A stretch of 25,090 nt of DNA. It comes from JBDRDI01 sp043820875 (lineage in GTDB: Bacteria > Patescibacteriota > Patescibacteriia > Patescibacteriales > UBA12075). Positions 1 to 8,026 of the stretch are shown here, one piece after another. The stretch is from positions 1 through 25,090 of the forward strand of contig JBDRDI010000040.1 in NCBI GenBank assembly GCA_043820875.1, written 5' to 3'. Position 1 is the first letter of the stretch. Every line of letters begins with the position of its first letter. The notes under the pieces are model-generated. The model worked only from the letters and a program-made list of their open reading frames with translations. It was not told the origin of the DNA and searched no databases. The translations under genes and the position numbers were made by a program.

Positions 1-37
1 ATACAATAAAATAAATAATATTACAAGTAGTCAAATA

Positions 38-1534
38 TTATTTAATATTGGCTGTTTTTTCATTAAAAAAGGAAACTATCAAAAGATATCCAATGCCAAG
101 GGGATGGTTTAAATATGGACTGAAAAAATTTATCATTCCCAAAACCGCAAGCGCGACAACTGAGCTTACTATTATCAAATCAATGTCTGTTAATACAATT
201 TTATTTTTTATATAAATAAAAGTGTTATATATAATTATAAATATTAAAAATAAATACGAAGCAACGCCAAAAAATCCGAGCTTCAGCCACGTATCCAGCC
301 AGCCCCATTCAAATGAAAATGTTGTATAATTTCCGTCAGCGGTTTGCGACAACACTCTCGGATCGCTTGATTTATATGAAATAACCGCTCCGAATCCTTT
401 TCCGAGCACTGGCGCGGATTTTATTTCCGGCCATAATTTATCCAGTAATGCCCAGCGCGATGACACGCCGGCCTCTTCGGAAATTTGCGCGCGTCGTGAA
501 AACAAATCCATCCCAAAATCCGCGGTTGGTTTTGGATATGGAAATTTTACAACAATAAAAACAAAAATAAACCCGAGCGCGGCTGATAATATAAAAAGAA
601 ATATTGAATAAATAAACTTTTTCAATCCGAGTTTCCATAATATAAACATAAAAACCAAAATCATTCCGCCCAAAAAACCAACCCAATTACTTCTGGATAA
701 ACTGATAATATTCACGGCATTAAACAAAGATAATAATAAAAATAAAGTTACAAAATATTTGCTTATATTTTTGACTGAAAAAAGAAAAAACAAGAAATAG
801 CCGGCAACAATATAAATATGCGATTGAAAAAATATTCTATAAAACCCACCCAACTCGCTCATCATAGTTATCTCCCCAACGCCAGACGTCCGCACCCAGC
901 CATACAAATCAAGCATAACCATCATACTGTGTGAAAAAATAAATAAAAGAAAAAAAGTTTTAAAACTCAACCACAAAATTGAAGCAGAAAATATTTGTAA
1001 CACGGAAGACATTTTTTTCTGAAAATCATTTTTAAACACAAAATACATCGGGAAAATAAGTGAAAAATAAAACCAACCGTTCGCGTCCAAAAAAATATTT
1101 CCAAAACCGTTATTATTAATAAAACCATTGAGTATACCAAATATAATAAAAACAAATAATATTAAAAAATATTTTATATAGCCGAAATTAAAAAAGTCTT
1201 TGATAGAGATTTTCTTTGTCTTGATTAATTCTGTAATCATTTTTCCCAACCAAACCGACATAATCACAAGCCATAAAGCAACTCGGATAGAAATTAATAA
1301 TCCGTCATGTTCAAAATAGAAAAGCTTGCCAAACGAGCCGATAAACAGTTCAGCCAGCATAATAAATATCCCTGTTTCTAAATTTTTAAGAGATAGAAAA
1401 AAAACAATAATAATAATCGCGAAAAAAGCGATCGTATTCACGCTTGGAAAAAAATATCCGGCGAAAGAAAGAAGTTCAACCAAGATGATATAAAGAATCG
1501 TTTGTTTGAATATTTTACCAAAAAAATCAGTCAT
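38..1534 (-). CDS. O-antigen ligase / polysaccharide polymerase-like membrane protein
   Basis: The 498-residue protein is almost entirely hydrophobic, with about ten to twelve predicted membrane segments. One large hydrophilic loop near residues 330-410 contains a charged Arg/Glu stretch and a G-K-G-F-G turn. An S-R-S-N-W motif precedes a membrane helix. This layout matches the Wzy_C/O-antigen ligase (WaaL-like) superfamily, which polymerises lipid-linked glycan repeat units or transfers them to an acceptor on the outer face of the membrane. Wzy and WaaL cannot be told apart from sequence alone. The ATG at 1534 overlaps the end of the DUF192 gene by 8 bases, so the two are probably co-transcribed and translationally coupled. 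It is the last gene of a minus-strand glycan block headed by a flippase, which fits a Wzx/Wzy-type pathway. No Shine-Dalgarno sequence is visible. Confidence 0.8.
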   Translation of the reverse strand: MTDFFGKIFKQTILYIILVELLSFAGYFFPSVNTIAFFAIIIIVFFLSLKNLETGIFIMLAELFIGSFGKLFYFEHDGLLISIRVALWLVIMSVWLGKMITELIKTKKISIKDFFNFGYIKYFLILFVFIIFGILNGFINNNGFGNIFLDANGWFYFSLIFPMYFVFKNDFQKKMSSVLQIFSASILWLSFKTFFLLFIFSHSMMVMLDLYGWVRTSGVGEITMMSELGGFYRIFFQSHIYIVAGYFLFFLFSVKNISKYFVTLFLLLSLFNAVNIISLSRSNWVGFLGGMILVFMFILWKLGLKKFIYSIFLFILSAALGFIFVFIVVKFPYPKPTADFGMDLFSRRAQISEEAGVSSRWALLDKLWPEIKSAPVLGKGFGAVISYKSSDPRVLSQTADGNYTTFSFEWGWLDTWLKLGFFGVASYLFLIFIIIYNTFIYIKNKIVLTDIDLIIVSSVVALAVLGMINFFSPYLNHPLGIGYLLIVSFFNEKTANIK

Positions 1535-1961
1535 ATATTATTTTAACACTATCCCCTGTTTTGATATTATTTTTTTCGCAGAATCCGCCGTTGACTTCCA
1601 AAACATAATTTACCGGCTTTGGCGAATAATAATGATTAAGAGGATTTTCACCTTCAGGCAATAAATTTTTACTGATATCTATTATCTTATTGTCGTTTAT
1701 CCAAATAATATCCAACGGGAAGCGCATATTTTTCATCCAAAAATCACGAATCTGCTTGTCATTAAAAACAAAAAGCATTCCGCTCTCTTTTTCCAAATAC
1801 TCTCTACCGCTCAAGCCGTTTACTATCTCTACGTAATCATCCGCGATTTCTATTTTTATTTTTTTATTATCAATAATCAAATGCGGTTCGTCAACGGAAT
1901 ATTTTAATCCACATCCGGAAAGAAATATTATTATAAAAATTAAAAAAAATGTCTTTTTCAT
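1527..1961 (-). CDS. DUF192 family lipoprotein
   Basis: The protein has 144 residues. The N-terminus is a lipoprotein signal peptide: Lys-Lys, a hydrophobic core, then the lipobox L-S-G-C with the lipidated cysteine at residue 17. The mature part shows the DUF192 (UPF0127) pattern: an early V-x-G-L-S-x-R segment, G-M-L-F-V-F, then F-W-M-K-N-M with P-L-D-I-I-W-I, and a C-terminal strand V-L-E-V-N-G-G. DUF192 is a small beta-barrel family whose biochemical role is unknown. The gene lies 9 bases after the GT2 gene and overlaps the O-antigen ligase-like gene by 8 bases. It therefore sits in the glycan operon, although nothing in its sequence ties it to sugar chemistry. Identification of the family is secure; function is not assigned. 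Confidence 0.85.
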   Translation of the reverse strand: MKKTFFLIFIIIFLSGCGLKYSVDEPHLIIDNKKIKIEIADDYVEIVNGLSGREYLEKESGMLFVFNDKQIRDFWMKNMRFPLDIIWINDNKIIDISKNLLPEGENPLNHYYSPKPVNYVLEVNGGFCEKNNIKTGDSVKIIYD

Positions 1962-1970
1962 TGTATTATA

Positions 1971-2669
1971 TTATCTTATATTATATTTCTTTTTTATAAT
2001 TGCCATGCTGTTTTTGTATTCTCTGACTCTTTTTGAGAATGGCAACAATCTATAAGCGAATGACGGGAGCCATAAGCTCATTGTTCCTCCGGGCAAAACT
2101 TTGAATAAAATTTTATCTATAAATATTCCCGTGTGTCCATTATTGAGCATATTGAGCCATAAATCCCAGTCTTGAAATTTTTTCAAGCTCTCATCCCAGC
2201 CTGCGCGCGGAAAATGCTCTCTTCTGATCAACGAAGTAGCGTGAATATATGGCGTTTTTCTCAATTTTTCCGCGTCAAAAGGAAAACAACGGAATTTTTT
2301 ATGCCCGAATTTAAATCCGGAATAAGCATAACTTGCTGTCGGACTTGTTTTTAATTTATTAAGCATTTCTCGCAACATATTAGGCTCCATAATTACGTCG
2401 GCGTCGCAAAAAATAACATATTCTCCCTTGGATCTTCCAACTCCTTTATTTCTTGCATAGGGCGCGCCATGATTTATAAAATTATGGATGAATCTTATTT
2501 TGTAGCCGAATTTATTTTTATTTTTTTCCACAATCTTGCTTAAACTGTCGCTTGACCGATCATTAATAACAACGATTTCGTAATTTTGATATGTTTGTTT
2601 TTTTACGCCTTCCAAACACTTGTCCAATTTTTTGGCTTGATTATAAAGCGGAATAATAATAGATATCAT
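1971..2669 (-). CDS. Family 2 glycosyltransferase (GT-A fold)
   Basis: The 232-residue protein starts with the typical GT2 strand I-S-I-I-I-P-L-Y-N. It carries V-I-N-D-R-S-S-D for nucleotide binding, the metal-binding D-A-D triad at residues 89-91 (context V-I-F-C-D-A-D-V), and a Q-D-W-D-L-W segment near residue 166 whose acidic residue fits the catalytic base position. It should transfer a sugar from a nucleotide-sugar donor to a lipid-linked acceptor at the inner face of the membrane. There is no membrane helix, so this is not a polyprenyl-phosphate transferase of the DPM-GtrA type. It lies 10 bases after the GT4 gene and 9 bases before the DUF192 gene, all on the same strand. Donor and acceptor specificity cannot be read from the sequence. 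Confidence 0.88.
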   Translation of the reverse strand: MISIIIPLYNQAKKLDKCLEGVKKQTYQNYEIVVINDRSSDSLSKIVEKNKNKFGYKIRFIHNFINHGAPYARNKGVGRSKGEYVIFCDADVIMEPNMLREMLNKLKTSPTASYAYSGFKFGHKKFRCFPFDAEKLRKTPYIHATSLIRREHFPRAGWDESLKKFQDWDLWLNMLNNGHTGIFIDKILFKVLPGGTMSLWLPSFAYRLLPFSKRVREYKNSMAIIKKKYNIR

Positions 2670-2679
2670 AGTTGTATGG

Positions 2680-3786
2680 TTATATATTTATTATGTTATA
2701 AATTTTTTTCGCCTGTCCTGGCCAATTGAATTTTTTCACGGCTCTGCGCATGCCGTTTTCGCCCAAGGCTTGGCGAAGAACTATATCTGAAATAAGTTCG
2801 GTAACTTTCCCGGATATTTCATCTTTATCGCGTGGATTAACCAATATGCCGTTTTCATAATCTTCCACGGCGTCGGCCACTCCCCCGCTTTTTCCGGCAA
2901 TAACCGGTTTGCCAACGATATTGGCTTCCAAAAAAACAATGCCAAATCCTTCAATGTCACCGTTAATATCACGGTTGGGCATGGCGAACAAATCACAAAT
3001 ATGAAGCCATAACCATTTTTCTTCTTCAGATAATTTTCCGGTAAAAAAAATGTTTTTCCGTAATTCAGCTGAAATTTTTTCAACTTCCGCTTTCAAATAC
3101 TCTTTGTCCGGGCCATCGCCGGCAATCACATATACTGTGTTTGGAAAATTTTCCCAGACATCCGGCATCGCGCCGATCATTTTATCAAAACCTTTTCTTT
3201 TTACCAGTCGTCCCAGGGAAAATATAACAAATTTATTTGAAAGATTATAATTCTTTTTTATTTTATCTATTTTTTCTCGGTCAAAATATGGTGCAAAACT
3301 TTCCACGCCAGGATTCACAACTTTTGCCTTCAGCGCCGCTTCGTGGTTGCATTCTTTTTTTAATAAATCTTTTGTATAATGATTCGCGCAAATTATTTCT
3401 GAAGAATTTTTTAATATAATATTTCTAATAAACTTTTTGCGCGCGCTTTTTCCGGCGAAAACAAAATCCATTCCGTGTAAAATTACAGCATATGGCGTTT
3501 TTGTGAAACGCGAAACAATATAAGCGGCTGTCCCCAAAGGAAGAATCTGTCCTACAATTATTTTCTTTATCTTCTTTTTTTTAATCTTCTGATATAAACA
3601 AAACACGCTCGGCAACCATTTTGGGAAAATTTTTGAATTTAATAACTCGTCATGATTATTATTTAACACGACGATATTGTCTTTCTCTTTCCAATATTTT
3701 ACCACATTCCAGTAATAATTTGCCACACCGCCCTTAAATGGAGGATATTCCAGGGTAAATAATAGTGTTTTTTTCTTTTTTTCCAT
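2680..3786 (-). CDS. Family 4 glycosyltransferase (GT-B fold)
   Basis: The protein has 368 residues with the two Rossmann-like halves of a GT-B enzyme. The N-terminal half opens with L-E-Y-P-P-F-K-G-G-V, the acceptor-side glycine loop common in PimA/PimB-like GT4 enzymes. The C-terminal half has S-L-G-R-L-V-K-R-K-G-F and the E-x7-E donor motif at residues 279-287 (E-G-F-G-I-V-F-L-E), followed by the K-P-V-I-A-G-x-S-G-G segment. A role in adding a sugar to a lipid-linked glycan is inferred from the neighbours: a flippase ending one base before its ATG and a GT2 gene 10 bases after its stop. A retaining mechanism follows from the family. Substrate is unknown. Confidence 0.9.
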   Translation of the reverse strand: MEKKKKTLLFTLEYPPFKGGVANYYWNVVKYWKEKDNIVVLNNNHDELLNSKIFPKWLPSVFCLYQKIKKKKIKKIIVGQILPLGTAAYIVSRFTKTPYAVILHGMDFVFAGKSARKKFIRNIILKNSSEIICANHYTKDLLKKECNHEAALKAKVVNPGVESFAPYFDREKIDKIKKNYNLSNKFVIFSLGRLVKRKGFDKMIGAMPDVWENFPNTVYVIAGDGPDKEYLKAEVEKISAELRKNIFFTGKLSEEEKWLWLHICDLFAMPNRDINGDIEGFGIVFLEANIVGKPVIAGKSGGVADAVEDYENGILVNPRDKDEISGKVTELISDIVLRQALGENGMRRAVKKFNWPGQAKKIYNIINI

Positions 3787-3787
3787 A

Positions 3788-5227
3788 TTATTTTTTAAAC
3801 GACTTTAAAATACTGGACAGATCTTCTTTCTTTATGCCTTTTAATATAAATAAAATAATAAAATAAATGACTCCTCCTGTTGCTGACAAAAGAAATATGT
3901 TTACGTCGTATTTCAATTTCCATACCGCAAAAGACATGATTGCGGAAGCGACAAACACCTTGACCAACATAATAAAATTTTTACGGACACGATATTTGAT
4001 AATTTTCGGAACTTGTAACGCGCCTAATATAAACATAAAAAGATTGACCAAGAGCACTGTGGTGGCCGCACCTGCTGCTCCATATTTGGGAATCAAAACA
4101 AGATTTGCAGCCACGCTCAAGGCAAGGCCAGCGGCCATAATGCTGGTGTTAATTTTTTGCCGATCAGTCGCATTCAAGAGCGAGCCGATTGGAAAATTTA
4201 TAAAAATAAAAAACAAGGAAAAAATCGCAATGCGTAAGGGCAAGATGGCGCCATAATACCCCGGATTTAAAATGAACACCACCCGATCAGACAAAATGGC
4301 AATGCCAAGGCTGATTGGCAAAGAAATCATAACCAAATAATTGATCGCCCGCTCAAAACTGACCGCAAGCTGTTCTCGGTTATTTTTCCAATATGAAGAA
4401 AAGGCCGGGTAGAGAGAGGCCACAAAAGCCATGGGCAAAAATTGTAAAGCAAATATTATTTTAAAAGAAAATTGATAAAAACCCACGGCCTCGTCACCGG
4501 CCATAAATTTCAAAAATATTGAATCCGAATAAGTAAGTAAGCGCTGTAAAATTCCGAAGACGGCAAATGGCAGCGCAATCACGGCCATGGATTTGATAAA
4601 TTCGATGTTTATGCCTTGAAAAAATTTCAATTTCCATTTGAATTTTATAAGCAACATTGAATAAATGAGAATAAAAAAGCTGGCGACTGTCAACGCGCTC
4701 ATCTGCCAGATAAGCCCTAGCTCTGATTTGATTATTAATAGCCCTAAACATAAAACAATAAATTGAAAAACTACGCTGGAAATGCTTTCAAATTTCAAAT
4801 TATGAAAACCGCGGATAACTGAAAAAAATCCGAGTGTAAACGAATCAAAAACCATGCAGGCTGCTGAAAAATAAACCAGCGTTCTGGTCAGTGGATCATC
4901 CGGCGATAAAAAATTTATTAAAATAACAACGATTAAAAAAGAAATAATAGACAGCGGAATTCTGACTGCCAATGAATTTGATAATAATTTATTTGCGTCT
5001 TCTTTACTCTTGGCAATCTCTCTGGTCAAGACATTCGCCATTCCCACGTCAATAAAGACGGAGAATATTGTAGAAAATGAAATAGCAAAATAATATTTTC
5101 CCAGTTCACCCGGGGTCAAGGCGCTCGCCAAGACAGCAAAATAAGTAAAAGAAATCACCTTTTGTAACACCAAGGCGATGGTAAAATATGATGTATTTTT
5201 AGCAATATTATGTATTTTTTCAGGCAT
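3788..5227 (-). CDS. Polysaccharide flippase (Wzx/MATE-like)
   Basis: The 479-residue protein has about twelve to fourteen predicted membrane helices. The N-terminal pattern N-T-S-Y-F-T-I-A-L-V-L-Q-K-V matches the start of Wzx/RfbX-type flippases of the MOP exporter superfamily. Later segments such as F-x-I-P-x-Y-G-A-A-G-A-A-T near the C-terminus are also typical. It should move lipid-linked oligosaccharides across the cytoplasmic membrane. It is the first gene of the 38-5227 block and lies 116 bases downstream of rpsI, beyond an intrinsic terminator, so it needs its own promoter. A TAAAAT box exactly 6 bases before the ATG is a candidate. Base composition is like that of the neighbours. Confidence 0.87.
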   Translation of the reverse strand: MPEKIHNIAKNTSYFTIALVLQKVISFTYFAVLASALTPGELGKYYFAISFSTIFSVFIDVGMANVLTREIAKSKEDANKLLSNSLAVRIPLSIISFLIVVILINFLSPDDPLTRTLVYFSAACMVFDSFTLGFFSVIRGFHNLKFESISSVVFQFIVLCLGLLIIKSELGLIWQMSALTVASFFILIYSMLLIKFKWKLKFFQGINIEFIKSMAVIALPFAVFGILQRLLTYSDSIFLKFMAGDEAVGFYQFSFKIIFALQFLPMAFVASLYPAFSSYWKNNREQLAVSFERAINYLVMISLPISLGIAILSDRVVFILNPGYYGAILPLRIAIFSLFFIFINFPIGSLLNATDRQKINTSIMAAGLALSVAANLVLIPKYGAAGAATTVLLVNLFMFILGALQVPKIIKYRVRKNFIMLVKVFVASAIMSFAVWKLKYDVNIFLLSATGGVIYFIILFILKGIKKEDLSSILKSFKK

Positions 5228-5233
5228 GTTGTT

Positions 5234-5262
5234 ATTTTATCATAAAAGATGAGATAAAAAAA
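5234..5262 (-). promoter_or_regulatory. Weak candidate promoter for the flippase operon
   Basis: Read on the minus strand, TAAAAT (5239-5234) sits exactly 6 bases before the flippase ATG. The -35 position at 17-base spacing is only TTTTTT, which is also the U-run of the upstream terminator. The -10 match and the shared 6-base spacing with two better promoters in this window are the only support. If used, the transcript would be leaderless. Confidence 0.4.
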
Positions 5263-5287
5263 GACGATTGCGTTTATCCGCAATCGC
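5256..5287 (-). terminator. Intrinsic terminator of the ribosomal operon
   Basis: On the minus strand, an 8-bp stem CGATTGCG (5286-5279) pairs with CGCAATCG (5272-5265) across a 6-base loop. It is followed by C and seven T residues (5262-5256). It lies 57 bases after the rpsI stop and separates the ribosomal operon from the flippase block. Confidence 0.88.
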
Positions 5288-5343
5288 CGTGTGCCACCTT
5301 AGGCAATACCGAATCCAATTAAAAATATATAAAAACAAAAAGC

Positions 5344-5754
5344 TTAACGTTTGCTCCATTGTGGGGCTCTTCTCGCCTTTCTCAGCCCAGGTTTCTTTCT
5401 TTCCTTCACTCTTGCGTCTCTAGTCAACCAACCTTTGGCTCTCAAAGGCGCTTTAAATTCTTCGTTTATTTTTACCAATGCCTTGGCAATCGCGTGGCGA
5501 GTTGCTTCAGCTTGCGATTTTTTTCCTCCGCCATTTACAACAATGGAAATATCCGCATCTTTAAGGCCGGTTAATTTTATCGGTTGTTTAATTATAGTGA
5601 TTTTATCAATAGTAAAATAATTGTCCTCCTTAAGGCCGTTAATGGCAATCATGCCTCTACCGCTTTTATAAATTCGCACGCGAGCCACCGACGACTTTCT
5701 TCTGCCGGTCATTTCCGTATATTTACCTTTGAATTTAATTTCTTCTTTTGCCAT
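5344..5754 (-). CDS. rpsI: 30S ribosomal protein S9
   Basis: The 136-residue protein has the S9 hallmarks T-G-R-R-K-S-S-V-A-R-V-R and G-x-G near the N-terminus, G-G-G-K-K-S-Q-A-E-A-T-R-H in the middle, and the basic tail ending A-P-Q-W-S-K-R, which reaches the P-site tRNA in the small subunit. Length is normal. The last two residues K-R are the conserved functional end. It follows rplM by 4 bases, the usual rplM-rpsI pair, and is the last gene of the operon before the terminator. No Shine-Dalgarno sequence precedes the ATG. Confidence 0.97.
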   Translation of the reverse strand: MAKEEIKFKGKYTEMTGRRKSSVARVRIYKSGRGMIAINGLKEDNYFTIDKITIIKQPIKLTGLKDADISIVVNGGGKKSQAEATRHAIAKALVKINEEFKAPLRAKGWLTRDARVKERKKPGLRKARRAPQWSKR

Positions 5755-5758
5755 AAAA

Positions 5759-6112
5759 TTATCTAATAATCAATCTTTTTAACATTGCATCCCTGAATTT
5801 TACCGGCGGTAGCATTTGTTTTACCGCTCTTTTTAAAATTTCACCGGGATTTTTTTGCATTAAATCTTTCATTTTTATTTCTTTAAGTCCGCTCGGGTAG
5901 CCAGAATGTCTGTAATATTTTTTTTGTTCCATTTTCTTTCCTGTAAATTTTAATTCGGAAATATTTATAACTTCAACAATATCACCGCAATCAAGATGTT
6001 TTTCAAATTCTGGTCTGTTTTTTCCGCGCAAAATCAAAGCAATGCCTGTTGCCAACCGACCCACAGCCTTGTCTTTCGCGTCAATTTTATAAAGCTTTCT
6101 TTCTTGTTTCAT
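5759..6112 (-). CDS. rplM: 50S ribosomal protein L13 (short form)
   Basis: The 117-residue protein shows the L13 signature: D-A-K-D-K-A-V-G-R-L-A-T near the start, then L-R-G-K-N-R-P, the V-I-N-I-S-E-L-K-F-T-G-K-K strand, the Y-Y-R-H-S-G-Y-P-S-G-L segment, and the A-V-K-Q-M-L-P segment near the end. It is about 25 residues shorter than E. coli L13 (142) because it stops soon after the M-L-P-P helix. L13 is an early-assembly protein of the large subunit. It sits between rplQ (4-base gap) and rpsI (4-base gap). The truncation keeps the core, and reduced ribosomal proteins are common in CPR genomes, so this is read as lineage trimming rather than a broken gene. Confidence 0.96.
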   Translation of the reverse strand: MKQERKLYKIDAKDKAVGRLATGIALILRGKNRPEFEKHLDCGDIVEVINISELKFTGKKMEQKKYYRHSGYPSGLKEIKMKDLMQKNPGEILKRAVKQMLPPVKFRDAMLKRLIIR

Positions 6113-6116
6113 AAAT

Positions 6117-6467
6117 TTAAACTAATTCAATTTGAGCTATTTTTGCGCCGTCACCTATTCTTTGATTCAATTTCACGATGCGGACATAACCACCGTTGCG
6201 GTCTTTGTATCTTGACGCTATAACTTCTATTACTTTTTTTATGGCCATTTTTTGAGGAAGTATTGAAATTAATTTTCTTCTGCTGGTCAAATCCCCTTTT
6301 TTAGAAATGGTAATGATTTTTTCCACCAAAGATTTCACGGCTTTTGCCTTGGCTTCGGTAGTTTTTACTTTTTCGTATATAATAACGCTAGAAGCGAGAT
6401 TCTTTAACATCATCTCTCTCGGCGCTTTTTTTCTATCTAATTTTTTTCCTTTTACTTTATGTCTCAT
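6117..6467 (-). CDS. rplQ: 50S ribosomal protein L17
   Basis: The 116-residue protein begins M-R-H-K-V-K-G-K-K-L-D-R and continues with R-E-M-M-L-K-N-L-A-S-S-V-I and the K-V-K-T-T-E-A-K-A-K-A-V segment that defines L17. It ends with the G-G-Y-V-R-I-V-K-L strand and a short tail. Length is normal for the short bacterial form. It follows rpoA, as in most bacteria, with a 27-base gap, and is followed by rplM after 4 bases. The ATG at 6467 has only AT-rich sequence upstream and no Shine-Dalgarno motif. Confidence 0.96.
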   Translation of the reverse strand: MRHKVKGKKLDRKKAPREMMLKNLASSVIIYEKVKTTEAKAKAVKSLVEKIITISKKGDLTSRRKLISILPQKMAIKKVIEVIASRYKDRNGGYVRIVKLNQRIGDGAKIAQIELV

Positions 6468-6494
6468 ATATAACTATATTACGGATGAATTATG

Positions 6495-7313
6495 CTATAT
6501 TTTTTTCGGTCGACCTCTCCTTTTTTTCGGCGCGTCTTCTGTGTTTATTTCTTCTTCTTGTTTACCCTCATCTTTACCCTCATCTTTATCTTCTTCAATA
6601 TCTTCATCAACCTTTTTTGGTTTCTCAACATCTTGTAATAAAGCACTGAACTGTTCAATTAATATCTTGACGCTGTTCTCAAAGGCTACTTCCGGTTCAA
6701 TTGTTCCGTCGGTTTTTATATCAATAATTAATTTTTCCCAATTTGTCTCTTTACCAACGCGGACATTTTCAATATTTACGCCGACAGACACGATAGGAGA
6801 ATAATTTGAATCTATTTCAATATAACCGATTTCTTTTCTTTTATCTTCACGCATATCAACTGTTTCATATCCCATGCCTTTTTTAACATAGATTTCAGCG
6901 TCAACCAAACCGGCCATGTCAGTTATCGCGCCCAAAGAAAGCTCCGGATTCACAATCTCCACGTTGCTATTCTGCGAAATATCTTTGGCTTCAATTTCTT
7001 TTTTACCGTGTAATTTCAAATCCAATTTTTCAATTTCATCAGTAAATATTTTTACTCTCAATTGCTTTAAATTCATGACAAATTCCAAAATATCTTCCCT
7101 GAGATTGGACAAGGTTGTAAATTCATGACTTATTCCTTCTATTTTTACTCCGACAACGGCAGCACCTTGCAAAGAAGAAAGCAAAACACGCCTAACAGAA
7201 TTTCCCAAAGTAATACCATACCCGGGATAGCAAGGTTCAATTATTATCTGGCTTCTATTCTGTTCACCACTTTTTTCGTAGTGAATTGTTTTTGGCAATG
7301 CTATGTTTTGCAT
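6495..7313 (-). CDS. rpoA: RNA polymerase alpha subunit lacking alpha-CTD, with C-terminal AT-hook
   Basis: With the ATG at 7313 the protein has 272 residues. A TTG-led extension up to 7352 is possible but does not fit other RpoA N-termini. Residues 1-228 are the complete alpha-NTD: I-E-P-C-Y-P-G-Y-G-I-T-L-G-N-S-V-R-R-V-L-L-S-S-L, the I-E-G-I-S-H-E-F segment, N-P-E-L-S-L-G, and the I-D-S-N-Y-S-P-I-V-S-V segment. These dimerise and carry beta and beta-prime. The helix-hairpin-helix alpha-CTD, which contacts UP elements and activators, is absent. In its place is an acidic low-complexity linker with two repeats of Lys-Asp-Glu-Gly, then the tail A-P-K-K-R-R-G-R-P-K-K-I. That tail is a perfect AT-hook (core R-G-R-P with basic flanks), a minor-groove binder of AT-rich DNA in other proteins. 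The gene lies between rpsD and rplQ as usual. Confidence 0.95.
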   Translation of the reverse strand: MQNIALPKTIHYEKSGEQNRSQIIIEPCYPGYGITLGNSVRRVLLSSLQGAAVVGVKIEGISHEFTTLSNLREDILEFVMNLKQLRVKIFTDEIEKLDLKLHGKKEIEAKDISQNSNVEIVNPELSLGAITDMAGLVDAEIYVKKGMGYETVDMREDKRKEIGYIEIDSNYSPIVSVGVNIENVRVGKETNWEKLIIDIKTDGTIEPEVAFENSVKILIEQFSALLQDVEKPKKVDEDIEEDKDEGKDEGKQEEEINTEDAPKKRRGRPKKI

Positions 7314-7364
7314 AACTTCGTTTGTAATTGGGAATTTATTGCAAACCGCCAATTACTTATATAA

Positions 7365-8000
7365 TTATTTAGAATAATATTCAATAATCATCTGCATATT
7401 AAAATTTGAATTTACTTCTTTCATTTCAGGACTTCTTAACACCTTGATGGACAAATCTTTTAAGTCAACGCTGAGCCATCCCGGGAATTCAAAGTTCTTC
7501 AATTTTTCTGAAATATCTTTAAAAATTTTGCTTGTTTTTTTGTTGGATTTTATTTTTACAACATCACCCGCTTTAACAACATATGAAGGTATTTTTACTG
7601 CTTTATTGTTAACCGTAAACTGACCATGATTGACAAACTGTCTAGCCTGAGCGCGAGACGTGGCAACTCCTGATCTATAAATAACGTTATCCAGCCTGGT
7701 TTCCAAAAGCTGAATAAAATTCTCTCCCGTGTCACCGCTTTTTTTACGTGCTTTATAAAAAGTAATTTTAAATTGTTTTTCCAATAAATTATATTGTTTC
7801 TTTCCTTTTTGTTTTTCATTCAATCGTTCGCCATAATCAGACATTCTTTTTTTGGATCCTTGTTTGGGACCATGAAAACCTGGCGGATAATTTCTTTTTA
7901 CCATGGCGCACTTGGTTGTTTTACATCGCTCACCTCTTAAAAACAGCTTTTCACCTGTCCTTCTACATTGTTTACATTTTGGTTCTAAATTTTTTCCCAT
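7365..8000 (-). CDS. rpsD: 30S ribosomal protein S4 (zinc-binding form)
   Basis: The 211-residue protein contains the S4 N-terminal region with four cysteines in a C-x2-C ... C-x4-C arrangement at residues 9, 12, 26 and 31, so this is the C+ (zinc-binding) form known from Thermus. Then come the Y-P-P-G-x-H-G segment, the Y-G-E-R-L-x-E-K-Q-K segment, and the S4 RNA-binding domain with S-R-A-Q-A-R-Q-F-V-N-H-G-Q-F. It ends in I-I-E-Y-Y-S-K. It binds 16S rRNA early in assembly and may, as in E. coli, act on its own operon. It sits between rpsK (26-base gap) and rpoA. Confidence 0.97.
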   Translation of the reverse strand: MGKNLEPKCKQCRRTGEKLFLRGERCKTTKCAMVKRNYPPGFHGPKQGSKKRMSDYGERLNEKQKGKKQYNLLEKQFKITFYKARKKSGDTGENFIQLLETRLDNVIYRSGVATSRAQARQFVNHGQFTVNNKAVKIPSYVVKAGDVVKIKSNKKTSKIFKDISEKLKNFEFPGWLSVDLKDLSIKVLRSPEMKEVNSNFNMQMIIEYYSK

Positions 8001-8026
8001 ATTATTATGCTTCTTCAGTTGATGAG

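Noticed and set aside
7314..7352. TTG-led N-terminal extension of RpoA
   Set aside because: Known RpoA proteins start shortly before the P-K-x-I-x segment, and the ATG at 7313 matches this. The extra 13 residues have no counterpart.
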